From assembly GCA_910588045.1 (NCBI GenBank), contig CAJUPS010000070.1, positions 1 through 17,430 of the forward strand: DNA of 17,430 nt, read 5' to 3'. This DNA is from an uncultured Oscillospiraceae bacterium (GTDB lineage Bacteria > Bacillota > Clostridia > Oscillospirales > Oscillospiraceae). The notes beneath the pieces are model-generated. The model had not been told where the DNA came from. It saw only the letters and a program-made list of their open reading frames with translations, and did not search any database. A program made the translations under genes and the position numbers. Numbering within the stretch: position 1 is the first letter of the stretch; each line of letters opens with the position of its first letter. This document shows, one piece after another, positions 12,768 to 17,430 of this stretch.

Positions 12768-13269
12768 GAAGCAATCTTTTCCCACCCCCGGATGCAGCTC
12801 ATGTCCGCATTATGAGGTGGTTGGAGGGATAACCCGGTACTGTAGTGGCTTTAAGCGAAGAAAAGCAAAAAGGTTTAGGAGTTCAGATCCACGGTTTAAA
12901 GCCCCCAAACGGTGTCCCAAGCGGATCTCACCGCCAATTTGCCGCATTTATGGTTATGTAGACGAGTGCAGCGAGTACATGGAGATAATGCATCGGGTGG
13001 ATTACGAAATGGGTCGGTCAAAAATTATTTCTCCCTCGCCATCTCACTATAAGCCCAAGGCAGAACTATCACTGGGAAAAACGGCAAAGCAATTTTACGA
13101 TGCAACGCAGGAGGAACCCTTGAGCGACATCTTGCCGGTAGAAGTGGAACCTGGAGAAATTATTGAAATTGACGATGGTCTGCAGCCTTATTATTTCTAC
13201 GTGCTCAACTCTTTCTCCGTAGTATATCTGCCGTGTTTTCATTTGCTGAAAGGAGACGACAAAAAATGA
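12760..13269 (+). CDS. zinc-ribbon-like accessory protein of unknown function
   Basis: A 169-residue protein with Cys12, Cys15, Cys28, Cys52 and Cys61 within a basic segment (CSGFKRRKAKRF, CPKRISPPIC), suggesting a zinc-stabilised, nucleic-acid-binding N-terminal region. The C-terminal half is mixed and ends in a short hydrophobic segment. ATG 12760 is chosen because GGAGGTG (12744-12750) is 9 nt upstream and it overlaps the previous stop; an in-frame ATG at 12751 touches the ribosome binding site. The stop overlaps the next ATG (ATGA). Similar Cys-rich proteins occur in clostridial integrative elements. Function unknown. Confidence 0.65.
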   Translation: MTKKQSFPTPGCSSCPHYEVVGGITRYCSGFKRRKAKRFRSSDPRFKAPKRCPKRISPPICRIYGYVDECSEYMEIMHRVDYEMGRSKIISPSPSHYKPKAELSLGKTAKQFYDATQEEPLSDILPVEVEPGEIIEIDDGLQPYYFYVLNSFSVVYLPCFHLLKGDDKK

Positions 13270-13565
13270 CAACAAAAACCGATTTTCACGCTATCAAAGA
13301 ATTACGGGAGCGGTACACACCGGCCTGTCCCAGTCTTGTTAGCGCAGACGAGGCGGAGTTGATCCGGGAAGTGCTGGAGGTTTCCGATCGGAGCAACATT
13401 GAGTTGCAGAACATCCGGGACGTAACAGTGATAATGTACGGGAGATGGGCGGATTCCCAGTAGCAGAAGGGCAATACTTCCGCTACCATGCAATTGATGG
13501 ATGCCATGTCTGCCATCACCCACGTCATCGACATAGAAAAATCCAAGCGGGGGATGCCGATATAA
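13266..13565 (+). pseudogene. small accessory gene interrupted by an in-frame TAG
   Basis: Translation from ATG 13266 gives 65 residues (MTTKTDFHAIKELRERYTPA ... RDVTVIMYGRWADSQ) and stops at TAG 13461-13463. The same frame then continues without interruption for 33 more codons, QKGNTSATMQLMDAMSAITHV and on to KRGMPI, ending at TAA 13563-13565 directly before the ribosome binding site of tnsA. The two parts read as one protein of about 99 residues. CAG-TAG-CAG suggests that a Gln codon CAG mutated to TAG. AGGAG precedes the start, and the ATG overlaps the previous stop. An ATG at 13488 could restart translation, but it has no good ribosome binding site. The function is unknown. Confidence 0.6.
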
Positions 13566-13578
13566 GGAGGTGCCAGCC

Positions 13579-13992
13579 ATGGAAAAGGCCAGAGTTAGAA
13601 CCCGTGACATCCAGTTCTGGAGCGAAAAGAACCAGTCCATGATCTGCGTCCATTCTCGTCGAGCCAGAGATTTTGCCAAGTTCCTGGAGCGGCAGCCTTG
13701 GGTGAAAACGTATCAGACCTGCGTTCCGCTGGTAGTGGAAAAATTTCAACATATTAACCCTGTGGACATACGGAGGGAGTACTTTCAAATTTCTTGGACA
13801 ACGGATATTCTGATCTGCCAGGCTGATGGTCGGATGGCAGTCCGGGAGTTTGCAGACACAAAGGATCTGTCAAAGAAAGCTGTCATCGAAAAGCTGGAGT
13901 TGTCCCGGCGGTACTGGGCAATTCTGGACATCTCCGATTGGAAGCTGGTCATCCCTGGTGATGGCCAGAAAGCAAAAGGAGGAGCACCATGA
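13579..13992 (+). CDS. tnsA: TnsA-like endonuclease domain protein, probably catalytically inactive
   Basis: TnsA of Tn7 cuts the 5' strands at the transposon ends so that the element is excised. This 137-residue protein has only the N-terminal endonuclease-fold domain and no TnsA C-terminal domain. The recognisable parts are SWTTDILI (72-79) and VIEKLELSRRYW (102-113). Aligned by eye to TnsA, Asp76 matches catalytic Asp114, but Ala29 replaces Glu63, Glu90 stands at Gln130 and Ala92 replaces Lys132. The catalytic set therefore seems lost. ATG 13579 has AGGAGG at 13565-13570; a GTG at 13570 in the same frame is within that site. The stop overlaps the tnsB start. It may act as a structural partner of TnsB/TnsC only. 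Confidence 0.7.
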   Translation: MEKARVRTRDIQFWSEKNQSMICVHSRRARDFAKFLERQPWVKTYQTCVPLVVEKFQHINPVDIRREYFQISWTTDILICQADGRMAVREFADTKDLSKKAVIEKLELSRRYWAILDISDWKLVIPGDGQKAKGGAP

Positions 13993-15719
13993 TTAGATTT
14001 GTAGAACGTTCAACAGGTGAGATTTACCGAGTGCTCCAGGAGTCAGACGCTGGACTCTGGCTGATTTCCTATGACGAGCCCGCAGCCCCACTCTTTGCAT
14101 CCTCAGCCGATGGCTTGGAGCGCATAGAGACCCCAGGAGAGTTTTTGACAGCTCGGCAGAACCCTTTGATTCCGGCAGAGAAGAAACGGCTGGCACTGAT
14201 CCAGCCGCTCCTAAATGACGAAAAGTGCATCACTGACCGTGAGCACAGGCTGAGTACGGCCAAAGAGGTCGCTGCGAACGCATCCACTACTACGAAACGG
14301 ATTATCAGGATCTACTACCGATATTTAGCAACGGGGATTCTGGGCAGCCATCCAAAACGGGAAACGAAAAAGCGTCCTGACTTTGATTGGGCGATTCAAC
14401 ATTTTTATTTCTCCGCAAAACGGTTTTCGCTGAGGGCAGCCTTTGATATGCTGCTCGTCCAAAAGTATATGGACAGTAACAATCAAATCAGGAAAGATGC
14501 CCCATCCTGGCACAGTTTCCAACGCTATTACTATCGTTTGGAGTACCATAAAAAGCCAGAACGCATCATTTCCAGAGAGGGCCTGAGCCACTATCAGCGG
14601 GATTGCCGCCCTGCCTTTGGCTCTGCATCAGAATGGAGGGCCCAGCCCGGAGCGTATCAGATGGACGCTACTGAGGCGGACATTTACCTTGTGTCCCGGT
14701 TTGATAGGAGCCAGGTCATTGGCAGGCCATACATCTATTTGGCGGTGGATACCGCTACTCAGGTCATTGCAGGGATATATGTTGGCCTGGAGGCCGGGGA
14801 ACTGTCAGTCCTGAAATGCCTCGAAAATGCTGCCATGGATAAGGTGCAGTTTTGTCAGCAGTATGGTATTGAGATTACGCCAGAGCAGTGGCCCAATAGC
14901 GGTCTGCCCATAGAGATTATTACTGATAAAGGCCGAGACTTCTGTTCTGGGCGAGTGCAGGAGTTTTGCGGCAGATATGGCATAGAAATGCAAAGCCTCC
15001 CGCCTTTTCGCCCAGAGCAAAAGCCATTAGTTGAGAAATCATTCGATTTATTGCAGTCTCGTTACATACCGCATCTCCGAGGAAAGGGAGTAATTGAGGA
15101 CGATGCTCAAGAGAGATGGTCAGTGGACTATCGGACACAGGCCATCTTGAACTTGGACGAATTTACTACCATTTTGATTCGTTGCATCATTTACCTTAAC
15201 TCAGGGAGGCTCTTACCCCCAGGAAAGACCCCAGCACAGATGTGGCTGGACATACCTACGACCCTGTTGCACCCAGATGCGGACAAGCTGCATACCCTCA
15301 CACTGCCCCGGACGGTTGTGAAGATGACCCGGAAAGGTATTGCCCATAACGGCATGACTTACATCCCAGAGACCTCCGCTCCCCTCCACATCGGAAGCAG
15401 TTACGAAATCGCATACGACCCGACGGACAGTAGCGTCATTTTCATCTGTGAAAACAACCAACTCCTACGGGCAAATCTCAATTCAAAATTTGGCCAATTC
15501 CGAGGCCTCGCTCAGTCAGAAATCCAGTCGCTGAAAAGGACTCAGCAGAAAGATCGCCAGGCCGCCCAGCAGAGTGAGGTGGTCGCCAGCGTCACAGCCA
15601 CCCATGCCGTCCAAGCCATCATCCAGGCCGCCGAGCAACACCATGATAGCATCCGACAAAGCCTGACTGGCGAACAGATCACTGAGAATCGCTCTGACGA
15701 GATAAGGAGGTTATCATGA
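13989..15719 (+). CDS. tnsB: TnsB-like DDE transposase
   Basis: A 576-residue transposase that joins the 3' ends of the element to target DNA. An N-terminal helical DNA-binding region (about 60-200, with KEVAANASTTTKRIIRIYYR as a helix-turn-helix) precedes an RNase H-like catalytic core. The DDE residues are Asp226 (YQMDATEAD), Asp313 (IITDKGRDF) and Glu349 (KPLVEKSF), with 35 residues between the last two. A Mu-type beta-barrel follows (about 435-500), then a Gln-rich helical tail (510-576), the part that contacts TnsC in Tn7. ATG 13989 overlaps the tnsA stop; AAAGGAGG is upstream. Length is close to that of known TnsB (around 600-700) though on the short side. It appears intact. Confidence 0.92.
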   Translation: MIRFVERSTGEIYRVLQESDAGLWLISYDEPAAPLFASSADGLERIETPGEFLTARQNPLIPAEKKRLALIQPLLNDEKCITDREHRLSTAKEVAANASTTTKRIIRIYYRYLATGILGSHPKRETKKRPDFDWAIQHFYFSAKRFSLRAAFDMLLVQKYMDSNNQIRKDAPSWHSFQRYYYRLEYHKKPERIISREGLSHYQRDCRPAFGSASEWRAQPGAYQMDATEADIYLVSRFDRSQVIGRPYIYLAVDTATQVIAGIYVGLEAGELSVLKCLENAAMDKVQFCQQYGIEITPEQWPNSGLPIEIITDKGRDFCSGRVQEFCGRYGIEMQSLPPFRPEQKPLVEKSFDLLQSRYIPHLRGKGVIEDDAQERWSVDYRTQAILNLDEFTTILIRCIIYLNSGRLLPPGKTPAQMWLDIPTTLLHPDADKLHTLTLPRTVVKMTRKGIAHNGMTYIPETSAPLHIGSSYEIAYDPTDSSVIFICENNQLLRANLNSKFGQFRGLAQSEIQSLKRTQQKDRQAAQQSEVVASVTATHAVQAIIQAAEQHHDSIRQSLTGEQITENRSDEIRRLS

Positions 15720-17104
15720 GTAAGTACCTGCCAGAGCGGAGCGTTGGCGCTATCTATGACAATGCTCCTGCAGATAATCCGTTTCTGGCGGCCATGCCAG
15801 AGATATTGGGTCAGGATGATTTCAATGTTCAAATCAGAAGTTTTCCAAAACTTCCAGTGAATCTCCCCACGATGACAGCGACAGAACGCCGACAGGCGCT
15901 CCCACTGATCTCGTCAATTTTTGTCCCTCTTGACTATATGTACGCCCTGTATGACCAGATGTACCGGGCCATCCGGTCAACTTATTCAACCCGTACAATG
16001 CTGGACGAAGTGCGACAGACCAATGCCCTTTTCCATGGGTCAACTTCCAGCAACTACTCTACCCAGGCTGCCACAGGATCTATTCTGGGTGTTCCAGGTG
16101 TAGGAAAGACCTCCACCATCCGGCGATCCCTGGCGCTGCTTCCACAGGTCATTGAGCACGTTGAGTATATGGGCAAACCATTCTATTGTAAGCAGGTACT
16201 ATACCTCTGCGTTGAGTGTCCCAGTGACTGCTCGACTAAGGCTCTGGCCTTGAACCTGGTAGCAGCCCTTGACCGGGCCATCGGCTCAAACTACTTCAAT
16301 CAGCTCACCTCGCTCCGATCCGTGGCGGCCAGCGCAGTCGCTGCCCAGGTTAAAATCCTGTGCCTCACCCATCATGTCGGTCTGATCTTGATAGATGAAA
16401 TCCCAAATGCTGTCGTAACCGCCAGGAAAAATAAGCAGATCAAGCCACTGATCAAGTTTCTGGTGGAACTGACCAACGACACCTGCACATCCGTATTTTT
16501 TGTGGGGACTCCTATCGCAGAGGAGCTGTTTACATCTCAGGAGCACCTAAAGAGGCGTACCAGAGGAATCCGGCTCCTTCCGTTTAAACCTGATGGAGTG
16601 TATAAATCCTTCTTGGAGCAACTGTGGGCATATCAGCTAACCCCGCAGATGGCACAACTCACGGATCAGCTTGCCAACAAAATTTATGATTGGTCGGGCG
16701 GAATACCCGCATATACTGTTAAAATTTTTATGGAGAGCCAGGCCCAGGCTCTGCTCCAAGGCAGGAGTTGCATTGATGCCAAAACGATCCAGCGGGCTAT
16801 TGATGTTCTGGCAATTAAGGTCCCCAAAACCTTTGCCGGTGGGACGCACATCTCGGATTTCTCTTTTGTATCGGAGGTGGATCTTGTTCCAGAAGCACCC
16901 GTAGTTACCCCGGCAACAATCTCTGTACCAGAGGATTCTGACGAGGCGACTATGAAAGAGGTGCCTCGTCTTTTCGCCAACAAGCGAGGTCGGCCCGCAG
17001 CAGAGCGTGACGCAGATGATCTGCTCGTTGCTCTCAAGAGCGGAGCAGATATGTTGGGGCATCTGCAAAAGCGCGATCTGCTGGAGGTGTTTTCGCTGTG
17101 CTAA
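15716..17104 (+). CDS. tnsC: TnsC-like AAA+ ATPase
   Basis: A 462-residue AAA+ regulator that links the target selector to the transposase. Walker A is GVPGVGKT (125-132), Walker B LILIDE (223-228), sensor 1 VFFVGTP (259-265), and RRTRG (280-284) holds the likely arginine residues. An extended N-terminal part (1-110) and a C-terminal tail (after about 375) flank the ATPase core; the tail contains KRGRP (423-427), an AT-hook-like motif that could touch DNA. In Tn7 the TnsC C-terminus binds TnsA. ATG 15716 overlaps the tnsB stop with AGGAGG just upstream. It appears intact and overlaps tniQ. Confidence 0.92.
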   Translation: MSKYLPERSVGAIYDNAPADNPFLAAMPEILGQDDFNVQIRSFPKLPVNLPTMTATERRQALPLISSIFVPLDYMYALYDQMYRAIRSTYSTRTMLDEVRQTNALFHGSTSSNYSTQAATGSILGVPGVGKTSTIRRSLALLPQVIEHVEYMGKPFYCKQVLYLCVECPSDCSTKALALNLVAALDRAIGSNYFNQLTSLRSVAASAVAAQVKILCLTHHVGLILIDEIPNAVVTARKNKQIKPLIKFLVELTNDTCTSVFFVGTPIAEELFTSQEHLKRRTRGIRLLPFKPDGVYKSFLEQLWAYQLTPQMAQLTDQLANKIYDWSGGIPAYTVKIFMESQAQALLQGRSCIDAKTIQRAIDVLAIKVPKTFAGGTHISDFSFVSEVDLVPEAPVVTPATISVPEDSDEATMKEVPRLFANKRGRPAAERDADDLLVALKSGADMLGHLQKRDLLEVFSLC

Positions 17105-17415
17105 CCTATTTCCCCACCCCATACCCAAACGAATGGTGGTACAGCGTCCTGTGTCGCTACTATGTAAGATCAGGCCATGCCAAGCAGCAGACAACCGTGC
17201 AGGAATTGTTTCACCAGCCACGAGCAGCACTCGGCTCTGTTTTTCCGAACGGTACTCTTCGCCAAGTATGTTCTCAGCTCCCCTCCGAAATTTTTCCGAT
17301 CCGTGAAATGATTCTGCAGCATACTCTTTTTCCGTACTGCACGAGGTTTCAAAGCCTTCCGGTGAAAAATGTTATGCTAGGGGCTGTTCACATAAAGGCG
17401 AATGTGATAAAGTAA
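17098..17415 (+). pseudogene. tniQ: truncated TniQ/TnsD-family target-selection protein
   Basis: TniQ/TnsD proteins pick the integration site and recruit TnsC. The gene starts at GTG 17098 with GGAGGTG at 17083-17089 and overlaps tnsC. The N-terminus is typical of TniQ: YFPTPYPNEWWYSVLCRYYV, then TTVQELFHQP, and EMILQHTLFPYCTRF. After about residue 94 (LPVKNVML) the similarity to the family stops, and an unrelated tail ends at TAA 17413-17415, giving 105 residues instead of the usual several hundred. Zinc-binding CxxC motifs of the central domain are absent. The change coincides with GGGGCTGTTCACAT at 17380, which looks like the end of an insertion sequence. The rest of the gene may lie beyond the window. 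Confidence 0.75.
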
Positions 17416-17430
17416 AAGGATGAAGCTAAC
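17380..17430. mobile_element. possible terminal end of an insertion sequence inside tniQ
   Basis: GGGGCTGTTCACATAAAGG begins where TniQ similarity ends. TCACAT (17388-17393) and ATGTGA (17402-17407) form a small inverted repeat. The G-rich, then TGTTCACAT, start resembles insertion-sequence terminal repeats, but the window ends before a transposase gene or the other end could be seen. Confidence 0.35.

Noticed and set aside
13461..13463. TAG recoded as glutamine throughout the element
   Set aside because: No other internal TAG interrupts tnsA, tnsB, tnsC or the accessory genes, so a single nonsense mutation is the simpler reading.
13445..13642. 65-residue reading frame between the interrupted gene and tnsA
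   Set aside because: It overlaps the end of one gene and the start of tnsA in another frame, lacks a ribosome binding site and has low-complexity, His-rich composition.
1..17430. tRNA or rRNA genes
   Set aside because: No cloverleaf or conserved rRNA segment could be recognised on either strand.

Overview
The window looks like the chromosome of a GC-rich Clostridia member, most likely an Oscillospiraceae-type gut anaerobe (Flavonifractor/Lawsonibacter-like). Reasons: strong AGGAGG ribosome binding sites, sigma-A promoters (TTGACA/TATAAT), an L10-type leader before rplJ-rplL, a YtrA-type GntR/ABC operon, and a DUF819 transporter. The genus is an inference; no rRNA or tRNA gene is present.

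Layout. 1-378: repeat-rich intergenic DNA with stem-loops, then a promoter/operator. 379-2259: an autoregulated-looking GntR - ABC ATPase - permease operon. 2260-2764: intergenic by usual annotation, but it holds a 31-residue hydrophobic peptide gene on the minus strand with its own promoter and terminator, and a strong opposing promoter just beyond its 3' end, the arrangement of a type I toxin-antitoxin locus. 2765-6254: DUF819 membrane protein, a DUF2200-DUF1801 fusion, and an RlmD-type rRNA methyltransferase, closed by a bidirectional terminator. 6342-7651 (minus): an HNH protein whose N-terminus looks like EcoRI-type DNA methylase, and a frameshifted YpsA/DUF1273-like SLOG gene. 7755-7958: a small Cro/CI-type regulator beside a large palindrome. 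8050-9366: the rplJ-rplL operon with leader, attenuator and terminator.

9219-10893 is a mosaic without an intact gene: short phased repeats, a frameshifted coding remnant, three tandem 22-bp repeats resembling transposase-binding sites at an element end, and a 272-bp segment bounded by perfect 17-bp inverted repeats.

10894-17430 is a mobile element read rightward as one translationally coupled operon: a DNA-methylase-like protein, four small accessory genes (one interrupted by an in-frame TAG), then TnsA-like, TnsB, TnsC and TniQ proteins of a Tn7-like transposon. TnsB and TnsC retain their catalytic motifs. The TnsA-like protein appears to have lost two or more catalytic residues. The TniQ gene stops after about 105 codons at what looks like another insertion. 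The set therefore looks like a Tn7-like transposition machine carrying accessory genes of the kind seen in clostridial integrative elements, perhaps partly decayed.
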